Assembly: GCA_029465975.1 (NCBI GenBank)
Contig: CM055748.1
Coordinates: 7,522,458-7,586,457, forward strand
Length of the DNA: 64,000 bases
Source of the DNA: Dallia pectoralis
Lineage: Eukaryota > Chordata > Actinopteri > Esociformes > Umbridae
Direction: 5' to 3'
Positions within the stretch are counted from its first letter, which is position 1, and each line of letters opens with the position of its first letter. The notes beneath the pieces are model-generated. The model was given only the letters and a program-made list of their open reading frames with translations. It was not told the origin of the DNA and searched no databases. Shown here in pieces: positions 49,301-60,749 of this stretch. Position numbers and translations under genes: made by a program.

Positions 49301-51728
49301 TCAGATTTTCTTTTTATGTCTGGTTCATATTGTAAGAGGAAAGCTAATACTTCAAAGTCAATACTTTTTTTTTTTTTTTTACATATGCTTGCCCGCAACT
49401 TTGGAGAATCAGAGATTAGGACGTGTCCTCCGGGGTGATATATATATATACGACCAGACAATGTAATTGGAACCTTTGCGATTGGCGGAGGAGATGCCTA
49501 AACGTCAGAATGGGCCGCTAAAGAGTCTCCAATCTTGTGTTGCACCTAGTTCCACCAGACTTTTGATCTATTCTGTGGCAATTTTTTTTTCTGTTTTAGA
49601 ACGGCCCTGGAGTCCCTGGGTATTCCCTGTTTTCTGGGTGGAATGTCACGTGGCATGCTGGGTAGGGACAGTCCCCTGCACATTAGACAGAACAGGAGGG
49701 ATGCCTTAAAGGAGGCTGATCTGGTGCTGCTAGCAGGTGATACCCTAACCACTAACAATTATTCAGCTTTTGCAATTTGTTGAAACATTGAGTTTTACTT
49801 ATTCTTACTTAGAAATAAAACAAGGAAACCAATTCTGCTTTTTTATTATTATTGCACTTCGATTCAACTAAACAGACCAATTTCTTATTTTTTGAAAAAT
49901 ATATGTTCTGCAGGAACTGTGTGTGACTTTCGTTTGAGTTATGGGAGAGTTCTGAGCAGACGCAGCAAGATCATCGCAGTCAACCGAGACAAAACTCAAC
50001 TTCTCAAAAACTCTGACATGTTCTGGAAGCCCACGGTGGCCATTCAGGGTGGGTGCCCGCTTGTCAGAACGCATTTCAAATTTTTCTCACAAAATGCCAC
50101 CACTGCTTTTGTTCATGGTGACTCAAATGTCTGTTGTTTAGGGGATGCTGGCTCGTTCCTTATCCGCCTCTCCCAAGGTCTTAAGGACCACAAATGTCCG
50201 GAGGACTGGCCGCTGAGTCTCAAAGCAGGTGATGTCACCAAAGAGAAGGCTAACAGGTAAACCGCAGTTGTAGGCAGAAATCCAATCCCTTTTTTTCAAT
50301 CACTAACCCATAATCAGAACCACAGTCAAACGGGACAGGGTGCATTTGATTTCTGTGCGTGTGTTTTCCATGTAGGAAGAAGGCCGACGAGAAAACGGAC
50401 CACCATCTAAACCCCCTGAGGGTCCTGCACCGCGTGGACGAGCTGATGGCGGACGACAGCATCATAGTGGCAGACGGTGGCGACTTTGTGGGCAGCGCGG
50501 CTTACATACTAAAACCAAGGGGCCCGCTCCGCTGGCTCGATCCAGGTCAGGATCCTCAGGCATTTACCAGAACCGTCTAAAAAGTGGGAATTTAATTTTC
50601 AGTGTGGAGGTTAATATTATTTTTCTTTCTGTCAAACAGGAGCATTTGGTACCCTGGGTGTTGGAGGAGGGTTTGCCCTAGGAGCCAAGCTGTGTCGTCC
50701 CGAGTCAGAGGTATTGCAGAGCGGCAGACGGGCTTTGATGATAAATAACTTTTTTCCAGTTTTTTTCCAGTGCACATTTGTTTATTATGTGTTGGTGAGT
50801 GGTTCTGTACATGGTGTAAACACTGCAACAAAATGCTTCATCTTTCACAAGGACACCAACATCGGAATAGTAATACCAGTCGGACTCTTTATTGGTGAAC
50901 ACGCCCACCTCTCGTTTGCGTTGTTACAAGAACGTTGCATCGAACATTTAAGACGTAGTCACCTTCAGAATCATTGCGCGAATGATTGTACAGCGTAGTA
51001 TGTACTACAACATGCAACAAATAAAACGAGTTCAAAGTGGGCAGAAGTTGTGCCTGGATCAAGAATTCAGTAGACATTGTGTGACTGTTTATTGTTAAGA
51101 TTGAGTGACCTAATCAGCTTTTTCCACCAGGTTTGGATTATATATGGCGACGGATCCCTGGGATACAGTGTGGCAGAATTTGACACCTTTACTAGACATA
51201 AGGTGCAGGAATAACCAATTTACCACTAAAACAAACTGACTAACGAATAACGCATTCAGGCTGGTTTGCCTACATCGTAATTGTCTCTTTCTCTCCAAGA
51301 CTCCTGTAATTGCGTTGGTGGGGAACGATGCCTGTTGGAGCCAGATCTCCAGGGAGCAGGTTCCAATCCTGGGCAGCAATGTGGCCTGTGGCCTGGCCTT
51401 CACAGGTCTGTGTTGAGCTATTGCACCCACAGTGCAACTCTATTGGTGATCTCTAGTGTCCTTACTTGAATGTCTCGTTAGCCTGTGACACTTCATTGGA
51501 TGTCATTTCAAGCACACAATATGCTGCAATCTGTTCTCTCATTCCCTAGATTACCACACTGTGGCCGATGGTTACGGAGGCAAAGGGACCCTAATTTGCC
51601 GCAAGGACGAAGACAAACTGGACGAGCTCATTAAAGAGGCGCAGAGGGAGACCCGGGAGGGCAGGGCCACACTTCTTAACGTTTTTATAGGGAAGACCAA
51701 CTTCAGAGAGGGCTCAATCTCTGTGTGA
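46363..51728 (+). CDS. ilvbl: ILVBL / 2-hydroxyacyl-CoA lyase 2 (acetolactate synthase-like), fourteen coding exons
   Basis: The exons are 46363-46464, 47451-47652, 47817-47944, 48099-48349, 48447-48546, 48712-48809, 49600-49736, 49914-50048, 50142-50256, 50376-50545, 50640-50710, 51131-51202, 51300-51405 and 51550-51728. All phases close, giving 621 residues (human 632). The family is a thiamine-diphosphate enzyme of the ER membrane that cleaves 2-hydroxy fatty acyl-CoA in alpha-oxidation. Residues 4-30 form an N-terminal membrane anchor. The TPP-activating glutamate is Glu87 in DTRHEATAVFAADA. The central domain has FLGGMSRGMLG and CDFRLSYGRVLSR. The TPP/metal motif runs from GDG (509-511) to N536 in GNDACW, a gap of 27. 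The protein ends in GKTNFREGSISV. Intron 5 (48547-48711) seems to use a GC donor (gcaaga), which is the only way I found to join DDQ to VQKCIEL in frame. The start is supported by the anchor and by a promoter-like sequence just upstream. Confidence 0.97.
46990..47330 (-). mobile_element. ilvbl: possible decayed Tc1-like fragment in ilvbl intron 1
   Basis: The phrase order resembles reverse-complemented Tc1 transposase DNA, in particular gagccactccaatttcgctt followed by gggattgttttcctgtgaat. It is strongly diverged, so this is a weak call. Confidence 0.4.
47700..47732. repeat. ilvbl: (GT)n-rich short microsatellite in ilvbl intron 2
   Basis: An imperfect gtgtgtttgtgtgtgtgtgt run. Confidence 0.8.
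48547..48711 (+). other. ilvbl: ilvbl intron 5 with GC-AG boundaries
   Basis: Exon 5 ends gatgatcag and the intron begins gcaaga. It ends ttatctccag before gtccaaaag. No GT lies at the position needed to keep the conserved reading ATDDQ then VQKCIELV. The cag|GCAAGA context is the usual strong-consensus setting for GC donors. Confidence 0.7.
48810..49599 (+). other. ilvbl: ilvbl intron 6
   Basis: This is the largest inner intron after intron 1, at 790 bases. It contains a T run at 49,366-49,380 and a short TA run near 49,440. No nested gene is seen. Confidence 0.8.
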
Positions 51729-52460
51729 AGTAGACAGATAGTTCCTGCAGACAGGCTGAAAGCAAGACTCTGACCTCTGGATCTGTGGGTCTTGAAACCG
51801 ACCAAACAACCAACCCAAACCTGATTTTCTTCACACTCTTTCAAACAGTTTCAATGCTGCTTGTTTCTGGTGAAGAAAGTGAACGTGAGTGTGCCTGCTG
51901 AATGATTTCAGAACCCGACCCTCGACATTTCAGGATCTTCTTCTCAACCTTTAACCAGCCTATTCAAACAACTGTTTCCCTCTTGAGGTCTCTTGGAATT
52001 TAAATAATTAAATACAATTATCTGGGTTGTTTTTGCGTGATGAAAAGTTAATATGTATGGTGTGCTTTGGAACTCTGTCTGACTTTGCAGTATCCCCACT
52101 TTATGCACTTAACAATTTGTTTTTGGAGGGTTTATTGACTTACCGTACTTGAACTAGCACAATTCTTAAAAAATAAAAGGGTTTTAACATGTTCTTTACA
52201 GGGATGTTCAGGAACGTTACACTAAGCTGGAGGGTTTGTAGGATTACCAATAAGGTAAAGATTAAATTGTAATTACACTGTAGTACTTCAATTGAATACA
52301 GTTGATGATTGTATTTCCCTACTTGAATGTACTGAAAGACTCTTTAACACATCAATCAACAGAATGATGATTCAAAAGTTAACTGTAAGATGTATGGACA
52401 TTACTATTTCTGTCATTGCAATAATTGTTTTGAATAAATTCTGAATCTCACACTGCTTTT
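51729..52460 (+). other. ilvbl: ilvbl 3' UTR with two candidate polyadenylation signals
   Basis: After the TGA at 51726-51728 the sequence is non-repetitive and lacks coding signs. AATAAA occurs at 52172-52177 and again at 52433-52438. Either could give the 3' end, about 0.47 or 0.73 kb after the stop. Confidence 0.55.
52433..52438 (+). terminator. ilvbl: candidate distal polyadenylation signal (AATAAA) of ilvbl
   Basis: This is a canonical hexamer about 705 bases after the stop codon. A TG- and T-containing stretch follows within 30 bases. The proximal alternative is at 52172-52177. Confidence 0.4.
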
Positions 52461-52789
52461 ATTTCATGGAATTCTGCATTATTATATTCATGCAAATTGT
52501 AGTTTGTTTAGGTTTTGAATAATTTCTTAATGTATTACAGTATATTGAATAATTTTTGTATTCATAATATTTGGGCTGTAATAAGGAGAATATTGGAAAA
52601 CACCTGCTCTAAAGTCTGAGGACCTGGCACAAGTGACAGTAGAGGATAGTATTTCATTACGTACGGGTGTAATATTTAACTTTTATTAACAAAGTGACCC
52701 ATCCAACCCATTTGTGATGACCCAATAATGATGATGCTAATATCAATAATGTATTCAATTCGTTCGTATCTTTTCACACTGGAAATATA

Positions 52790-53012
52790 CAGTATCTCAC
52801 AAAAGTGAGTACACCCCTCACATTTTTGTGAAAATTTTCATTAGATCTTTTCATGTGACAGCACTGAAGAAATGACACTTTACTACAATGTAAAGTAGTG
52901 AGTGTACAGCTCGTATAACGGTGTACATTTGCTGTCCCCGCGACTCACAGCCATTAATGTCTAAACCGCTGGCTACAAAGGTGAGTACACCCCTAAGTGA
53001 AAATGTCCAAAC
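52790..53012. mobile_element. end fragment of a Tc1/mariner-type element
   Basis: tctcacaaaagtgagtacac starts the segment and aaggtgagtacacccctaag recurs 180 bases later, with gtagtgagtgtacagctcgt and cattaatgtctaaaccgctg between them. This is the left end of a widespread teleost family. The transposase part is absent. Confidence 0.8.
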
Positions 53013-53929
53013 ATATAAATATAGATAATACAAAACGTTACATTTCAGTAATTTAGCAGACACCCAGAGACACTTACATAAGCAATTATGGTTGAGTGCT
53101 TTGTGGCACATTGACAGATTTTCATCTTGTGCGCTTAAGGTCCTACACACCTTTAACATTCACTGTTTTTCCCTGCTGTGGGGCTGCTGAAGGGAGATGG
53201 ACCAGGTAGAGGAAAAGACGCATCTGATTCAGGAGGCTTGCAAGAGCTACATATGTGTGGCTTGCTTGATAAGTGAAAAACAGGTCTGATAGCATTTGAG
53301 TGATGTGCTCACAAAGGGAGCTGTGGGTGTGGACACATACACTGACATTCTAGAAATATAGCTTGGACTTAGACACTTGCACCGACCGAGTATGCTATTA
53401 GTCCAGACAGGATGAGATAAAGGCATGGACGAGTTTCCTGGCTGCGTGTTGAGACAGTGTACATATGTTGTTGTTGCAATGATCAATAAATGGAATGTTT
53501 GGACTTTCCAATGCATTTAGTAATCATTCGTTTTGTAATAACACTTTGGCGTGCAGGAAATGGAGTCACTGGTTTCAACAGGCTTATCAGCTACCCACAA
53601 ACCCCTGATCAAATAATTCAACCTGAGCCTATTTCAACTCCAAGGTCAACATTACATTATTTTTCCTGAAAACTGTCATACTGATTTTTTCTGTATATAT
53701 TCTTGAAGAGGGGGGGGGGGGTTGAAATGACAGTACTTGGTACTTTGGTGCCATTTGTTCACATAACTCTGATGTTTAGCTTAATTATTGTTCAAATGTA
53801 TGATCTTACAATCTAGTTGGCCAAACCTGGCCTACCTGCGTAAATGCAACGTTTTTGGAAACATTTTGTTTTAAATTAGATTTTTGTTAAAGGCAGATGC
53901 CCAATGCCACAATGTTGAATCCACAGCGA
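53013..53929. other. intergenic stretch, nothing recognised
   Basis: A G run lies at 53,709-53,721. No gene or named repeat is supported. Confidence 0.45.
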
Positions 53930-55006
53930 GATGAGTAAAGGGATCTTGGCACACCAATCTTTGGGCAGTTTCTCCCATTCTTCTTTGCAGGAACTCTCAA
54001 GCTTTATCAGGTTGGAGGGGGGGGCGTCGGTGTATAGACATTTTCTAATCTCTCCAGAGATGTTTTATTGAGTTGTAAGTCCGGGGCTCGGGCTGCGCGA
54101 CTCATGGACATTCATAGAGTTGTCCTGAAGCCACGCCTTTGTTATCTTTGCTTTGTGCTTAGGGTCGTTGTCCTGTTAGAAGATGAACCTTCGCCCAGTC
54201 TGAAGTCCAGTGCGCTCTGGTGCAGGTTTTCATCACGGATGTCTCTCTACATTGCAGCATTCATCTTTCCCTCGATCCTGACTAATATCCCAGTACCTGC
54301 CACTGAAAAACATCCCCACAGCATGATGCTGCCACCACTGCTTCACTGTAGGGATGGTATTGGCTAGGTGATGAGCGGTGCCTGGTTTTCTCCGGACATG
54401 ACTCTTGGCATTCAGGCCAAAGAGCTCAATCTTTGTCTCATCAGACCAGATAATCTTTGTCTCATGGTTTGAGAGTCCTTCCGGCGGCCTTTTGGCAAAC
54501 ACCAGGCAGAATGTCATGTGCCTTCTACTGAGAAATGGCTTCAGTCTGGTCACTCTACCATACAAGCCTGATTGCTAGAGTGCTGCGGAGATGGTTGTCC
54601 TTAGAAAAGGTTCTCCTCTCTTCACAAAGCAACGCTGTCAGAGTGACCATTGGGTTCTTGGACATTTTCACTTACTTCTGTCCCGATCGCTTTGTTTGTC
54701 CAGTCGGCCATCTCTATAAAGTATTTTGTTGGTTCCAAACTTCTCCATTAATGGATGATCGAGGCCACTGTGCTCATTGGGATCTTCAATGCTGACTTCA
54801 TGGCTTGTTTGTGCTCTGACATGCACTGTCAACTGTGGTACCGTATATAGACAGGCGTGTGCCGTTTCAAATCATGTCCAATCAACTGAATTTCGTTTTA
54901 TCTTTTAAATATATTTGTTATTTTTCACGTAATCATTATGGGGTATTGTGTGTAGACTTCAGAGAGAAAAAAATATTTAATTAATTTTGCAAAGGCTGTA
55001 ACAGTA
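53930..55006 (-). mobile_element. long but dead Tc1-like transposon
   Basis: Reverse-oriented transposase DNA is collinear with a known teleost family over about 1 kb. On the - strand, 54233-54565 still reads IIWSDETKIELFGLNAK and HHLANTIPTVKQWWQHHAVG, part of the DDE catalytic region. Elsewhere frames are broken. The outer part near 55,006 reads ttttgcaaaggctgtaac. Confidence 0.88.
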
Positions 55007-56590
55007 GAGATGGCGAACTTTGTACTGCTATTTATGTTTTATATAATTTCATGTTTGATATTTTGTGTGTAATAAATATTTAAAAAAAAGTAAAAAATAC
55101 TAAAACAACTCATTATTAGATTGATTACATAGTTTATATGCGGAATCTATGTTATGCTTGGTAACCTCATCTCTACACTTTCTACAAAGGCCAGTTTTAG
55201 ATTTCACCCAATCATAACTGGGTTTTCATATTTGTCATATTTTGCCAAGCTAAGATATCTCCTGGGGAAACTGTTTGATAGTATCTGTCAGTTGTAAGTA
55301 CAATCCCAGTTGTGCAGGCCGGCTGCATTTCTTCTCATAAAACTATGACAAAATGATTTAGCTGTGAGGACTGTACAAGAACTAAACTAGTAGTACCCCC
55401 TGGTGGGACAAACTGCCATTGCATTTTCTCTTAATATTTTGATAGCTCTTGCCTAGGCTTCAACTGCTATCTTCACCATAATGTGATCGTTTCTCTGCTT
55501 TATGATTACAAGAACTGCAGTAGGAATATGAATAAAACAAAGACATTGGAAAACTTGTCAGTGGAGGAGGTTGTGTAGATCTGTAGGAAAAAACAACGAT
55601 TTCATATTTTTCAGGCAGCAAAATGTAAAGACTAATAGGTAAAATAACTTTTACTTTTCACTCTAAAGCCATAGCTGAGCTGTTGGGACGATTGATAAGA
55701 TTGATAGGAACTAGAAAACAGACAAGGAAGAATACACACAATGAGGTTCCCTAAATAACACAACTATATTTTTTCTAACGAGCTAATGGGTTTCAAATAA
55801 ATAAATCCACGAACACACACCCCAAGATTAGGAACATTCAAAGTTTCTCCCCTCATGCTCAACAACCTTTGTACTCATTTGATTTTTTTCTGTGTTCTTT
55901 CTTAGTTTGAGGCTATGGTGCCAACAGAATGGAAACAGTACAATATGTGAAAAGTGATACCTCTTCTTGTTCATGAAGATTGTTATCTCATCTTTTTATA
56001 ACGAATTACTTCAAAATGGATGTGCAACACACAGTGGGTCAGCCCCCTGCTGAATGGGGATATTACACCTTATTTATTCATGCATGCCTCTGTCTCCAGG
56101 GTGGTGGTAGTAAACCTAGGTTTGCTTTACATAGCAGATGCACACAGTTTACAGTGGGCAACAAAACGTCTCAACAGTTGTCTGAGGAAATAGACTCTCT
56201 CTCTCTCTAATTGACAACCAGTGACATTATAAGTGATTGAAAAAATGCTTTAAATAGAAGTGTCTGTTGTCACAGAAAACAGGAAATAAAAAAACAATGC
56301 ACGTCAGCTGGACAGACAAATGTATTAACATTGGATAATTGTATTACAATTCAGATCATTCTTGAACAGTCAAGTACAAAAACCTGCATTTGGAGTAGAA
56401 ATGTTTTTGTGTGATATATTTATAAGGGTTTTGCCCTAGAGGAGGTGGCACCAGAAGACGATCCAATATACTGATTAATAATAAAGTATATTGACGTTTG
56501 AATAAAGGCGTGCACTGTTATCAGCAATTAAATTACATTAATTAAACGGGGCGGACCGAAAGGGGTCGGGGGTAAACAAAATAAATCCCA
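55007..56590. other. intergenic stretch, nothing recognised
   Basis: AT-rich, with a short CT run at about 56,194-56,208. No coding exon. Confidence 0.45.
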
Positions 56591-56599
56591 GTTATGTTC

Positions 56600-56906
56600 A
56601 TGTAGTTAACTAGACACACAGAGGGGGATTTACTGTGGACAGAAGCAAACTCACACAGTGCAACTCTCCGCCGCATTTGAGTGGACAGGATAACGCAGAG
56701 GAAGTCGATTCAGAGCATGTTATAGCAAACGTGAAATAGATTTGTGAAGTGCAACAATCCGAAATACCACGTTTTAAAGCGGGATATATCAGTAACGCGT
56801 TTTTGGTATTCTCGCGTGAGCTGGATTTACACTTAGTTCGCCGGTTGCCTAGATACCGGCCGAAGATTTCCACCGAGCAAAGGGGCTACTTTCTGGAGTG
56901 ACCTGG
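56600..56906 (+). promoter_or_regulatory. fam118b: probable promoter and non-coding first exon of fam118b
   Basis: Local CpG content rises at about 56,690-56,880, as in aacgcgtttt, ctcgcgtgag, gttcgccggttgcc and taccggccg. A strong donor, CTGG|GTAAGT, follows with the GT at 56907-56908. No long open frame is present. Because the first coding exon of fam118b (61312-61404) begins with 5' UTR after an acceptor, this is the best candidate for its untranslated first exon, with an intron of about 4.4 kb. GTTGCC at 56844-56849 is an RFX-like half site. The transcript link is inferred. It could instead start a different transcript. Confidence 0.45.
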
Positions 56907-57830
56907 GTAAGTGTGAATACTTGTTTGAATTGAAGTGAACTAGCTAACATTACCAATGTCTAATAAGATAAACTAACGTGTGTTGACATCATCTGGGATG
57001 CAGTATGCCTATAGCTAAGTTACTGTAGCTTGTTAGGAACAGTTGTATTGAAACAATGTGTGTCTGATGGCAACTTTACTGTACCCAGTTAGCTAGTTAA
57101 TATAATCTTGCCACTGTTTCCTGCAACACGATATCGCAGGTTATGATATAAAGTTGGTTTCCTGTGTCTGGCCAAAGCAATCAGATAAGCCCAGCATGCC
57201 CTTGTGCTGGGCTATAGACTATTTTCTGACTCAAATGCATCGTCATTACTTAACACGTCACTAAAAAAGGTCCTTTGCATATTTTGTACAGAATTGGTAT
57301 GGTGACATTTTTTTTACAATGTCAACTGAGTTAAGGTCCAGATTATATATTTTTTTAGAGTTTGGGACACACAACACTCAACATATGATATATGCTGTGT
57401 GTCACATTGGCTTTCCTGACAAGATCACATTGTATTGATCACCCAGGTCCAGACAGTCTGATCTAAGCCCAGACATGTTTTTGCACCCAGAGCCTCAGTC
57501 AATTATGCGTTTTTAGACAAATATATGTCATAGTTTGCGTAATCCCTTTTCCTACATTTAAAATAAAAAATCAAATCAAGTATCTACAGTTATTTTAGGA
57601 GTTTTTTCAAACCTTTCATTTGTCCTTTCATTGCCAATGAACAGGTCTGTATATAAACAGGTTTGTTTTCTTTTGACTTACATATTTAACCTTACATATT
57701 TAGCCTTTGTGCAATTGAGCCATCAATGCCGCTTTTTCAACTGCCCTGGCTTTTGCCTTAAAGTGATGCAATACCTACCCTGCTCCAAACGCTGGGCCTC
57801 AAGTCATTGTTGTATGTGTGTGTATATATA

Positions 57831-58152
57831 CACTGATGAGCCAAAACATTATGACCTAAAATCTTAGTGCCATCACATCCCCAGGTAAACTACGCACATG
57901 AACAGGGCCATCAACATGATGTACAGCGGGACTTATTGGGCTTCCTGCCACTGCTTTAAGGTCTTTTCTGATGCTCACCTGCCCATTGTATGCTCTTTCG
58001 GTGGTTGACAGGGGTAACCATCATTAGCATTTTCTCTCATTCGGTTCAGACCAGACGAGACAGCCTTCACTGCCCCCATGCATGGATGAGCCTTGGGAGA
58101 TTATCAGCATTATTTGCTTCACCTGTCTCATAATGTTTTAGCTCATCTCAAT
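57831..58152. mobile_element. short non-autonomous Tc1/mariner-type element (MITE-like)
   Basis: The left end cactgatgagccaaaacatt (then atgacc) and right end tctcataatgttttagctca (then tctcaatg) are inverted copies 322 bases apart. The inside is a deleted remnant of the family also present at 12.5 kb, as shown by ctgatgctcacctgcccatt and ggtggttgacaggggtaacc. Confidence 0.8.
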
Positions 58153-58219
58153 GTCAGTAGTGAAAACAGATGTGTGTGTATGTGTATATGTGTATATATA
58201 TATATATGACCCCAAACTA

Positions 58220-59045
58220 CTGTTCTAAAGTTTGGGATCACTTCCAAATGTCCTTGTTTTACATGAATTCCATATCCATTCAGAACTTTGGCATTCTAGT
58301 TGTCAATTTGTTCAGATAATCTGAAGCGATTTCACCCCATTCTTCTTGAAGCACCTGCTTCTACTAGTTGGATTGGCTTGATGGGCAATTCTTACATTAA
58401 ATATGGTCAAGCTGCTCCCACAACAGCTCAATGGTGTGGAGATCCAGTGACTGTGCTGACCACTCCATAAAGTCAGAATACTAGCTTGCTGCTTTTCTCC
58501 CCCCAAATAGACCTTGCGTAGTTTGGGACCTGTGCTGTGGGTGACATAGTCTGGTTGTAGGAGGAAATTGGCTCCAATCTAGCACAGTCAACAGGGTATG
58601 GCATGGTCTGTAGAATGGAGTGATAGCCTACCTTCTTTAAGATCGCTTTGACCCTGTACAAATCTCCCTCTGCATCACATTGCCTTCACCATTCCTGACC
58701 GATTGTGTCCGACACCGCTCCAGCATATTTTAATTGGTCTGCGTCTCACAATCGTTTTTCTTTGTGATCCGAACACCTACAACTTTTCGTCCGTCCCAGT
58801 GTCTGTGTTCTTTTGCCTATTTTAAGCTTGGCCAGTCTGAGAATGTATTTTTTGCAAACCCTTTTCACTACTGATGTTGAGACTGGTGGTGTTTTACTTT
58901 TTAAAGCTCTCAGTTGAAGACTTGTAAGGTGTGTGTTTCTCAAACGAGACAGTAATATACCGTATTTGTCCTTTTGCTTAGTTGTGCACTGGGGCCTTTT
59001 TCTAGTCTGGTTAGAGACAGTTTGTGCTGTTCTGTGGAGGGAGTA
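58220..59045 (-). mobile_element. truncated Tc1-like transposon, same family as 16.85 kb
   Basis: The end repeat tttgggatcacttccaaatg is followed by transposase DNA on the - strand: tagttggattggcttgatgg, gctgctcccacaacagctca, taggaggaaattggctccaa and tcacattgccttcaccattc. It stops at gtgctgttctgtggagggag near 59,045. Confidence 0.85.
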
Positions 59046-59049
59046 GGAT

Positions 59050-59740
59050 TCAGAGAAAATAACTCCCAGTATTAACCCATTGGTATTAACCCACTCCCAT
59101 TGGCACCTTACAATTTGAGATTTTGTGGGTCAGTGTTTGAAAAAATATAAGCATAGGTGTTTTAATATTATTAATATGGGAGATTTAATCACAGTTTTAA
59201 ATAGCCTACTTTTGCAAGGCATTTGTTTAGACAGAATACACGTGCAGTACAGGTATTACATGGTACAGACTCTAAAGTAAATGTGTGTCAATCTAAGTGT
59301 ACATCTTTTGTTCATTGTCTCATGTATTACTAGGTCAGTTGGTCAGGGTGGGACCAACTACAGCTAGAAGTCAAATATACCTAGTAAATGTATTTGATCA
59401 GATTATTATTAACTCAATCGGGGAGATCGATCTGTATGTCATTTGTGTTTGTCACGCTTTGCTATTCAAGCCAATGCGAATAAGTGCAGTGTGTGCTAGA
59501 TTAAACTGTGACAAACACAATAGCAATTTCCGTTTTAAATATTTAGTAATATAAAAACAATAATAAATATACTAATAATACCAATATAAACACGTTACAT
59601 AGAACACTAACGGTGGAGAAAGAAGGTCGAACGAGTGTGGACAAATCAAAGAAGTTACAGTGTGGTTCCAATATACATATGCAGTAGGCGATGCATCAAA
59701 TATTTACAGTTCTAAAGTATTTAGTGCTGTACTCACAGCA
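59050..59740. other. inferred fam118b intron 1, nothing recognised
   Basis: AT-rich DNA between the Tc1 remnant and the unrecognised minus-strand gene. No feature is supported. Confidence 0.4.
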
Positions 59741-59748
59741 TACTCAGC

Positions 59749-60192
59749 TCACAGTTGTTTTAACTGGTCATCGTTTCTCTCAAAAGGCACCCGGTACATG
59801 TGTTTCATTGATACCTGGCGCCTCTGTTGGTAGGATGGGCAACTGTTGGTAGGCTGACGGATGTCATATTGGCAAAGGTGTCGTTGTTGTCCTCTATCCT
59901 TCCTGGTCCTGACCATTTCCACCACAGCCCACTCCTGCTGGTCGGTCAGCACACTGCCACGGCCATCACTATGTGGTTTTCAGGCAAATTGTAATCATCG
60001 AACAGAGTTTATTGTTAGTACGTCATACTGGGAGAATACTGTAACATGTTTGATGAATGCATAGCAATGTACTGTAAATGTAAAGGTGAAACAAAGTATA
60101 TATCCTTCAGACTTACTGTTTTTTTCGGCGAAAAGTTCAGGTGATACAAGTCTTTTTAGATTTGGATCAACTAATTTGCCAGCCTCTGCCAT
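59749..60192 (-). CDS. possible small two-exon gene, product not recognised
   Basis: On the - strand an ATG at 60192 opens MAEAGKLVDPNLKRLVSP and ELFAEKN, and then meets a consensus donor, a|GTAAGT, with exon end 60117. After about 150 bases, which include a perfect TACTAAC branch site, a cacatag acceptor ends at 59969. A second open stretch (59968-59749) reads DGRGSVLTDQQEWAVVEM, then HLCQYDIRQPTNSCPSYQ, and ends ERNDDQLKQL before TGA. The composition is charged and hydrophilic and looks like a real protein of about 98 residues. I see no signal peptide or membrane segment. The two exons as spelled are off by one base in phase. The junction follows a run of seven A, so an indel or sequencing error there, or a different acceptor, could explain it. 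Two CCAAT boxes lie upstream. The locus sits inside the inferred first intron of fam118b on the opposite strand. I do not know its function. Confidence 0.42.
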
Positions 60193-60221
60193 AGGCCTTG
60201 GCAGCTACGTGTTGTTTTGGG

Positions 60222-60269
60222 ATTGGACATTAATCTGCCTGGAGACAGTGGAAGGTGACTTGTGATTGG
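60222..60269 (-). promoter_or_regulatory. two CCAAT boxes upstream of the unrecognised minus-strand gene
   Basis: ATTGG occurs at 60222-60226 and 60265-60269 on the + strand, within gattggac contexts. On the - strand these are GTCCAATC boxes 30 and 73 bases upstream of the ATG at 60192. Pairs of such NF-Y sites mark many TATA-less promoters. The sequence is direct and the role is inferred. Confidence 0.35.
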
Positions 60270-60749
60270 ACTTTGGTTTCAAGGGAGACCCTGGTGTTAC
60301 TGGTTATCATCGAGCGTTGACACCTGGTGGTTTGCATAATCATGACGTTGTCTAAAAAATTTTGCTGCTTTCCAAGCCTGAATCCTTCAGGTCAGCTTAG
60401 TGCTGCACAGGTCACTTGTCGTCGATATATATTTTATTGGAAATGAATGGGAGCGGCGCTCCCACAGCGCATGGCTGCGGTAGGAGTATCTTGACCTGTA
60501 TCGGTTACCTAGAGCACAGGACAGTTGAAACAACAAGACCACCAAATGGAAACAGCACTACATAAGTTAAGAAAGTATGATTACACTTTATTGATGCTTT
60601 TTATAGAGGTCTTGGGGGTTAGCAGTGCGTTTAAATCTAAAATGTAGAGACTATGACAAAGAATGGACACTTAGCTGAAAATGTGTTTTGAACGTCGGTT
60701 TCCTGTTTGGGCAATTGACCGTCCTGCATTACAACCATTTTCACGTCCT

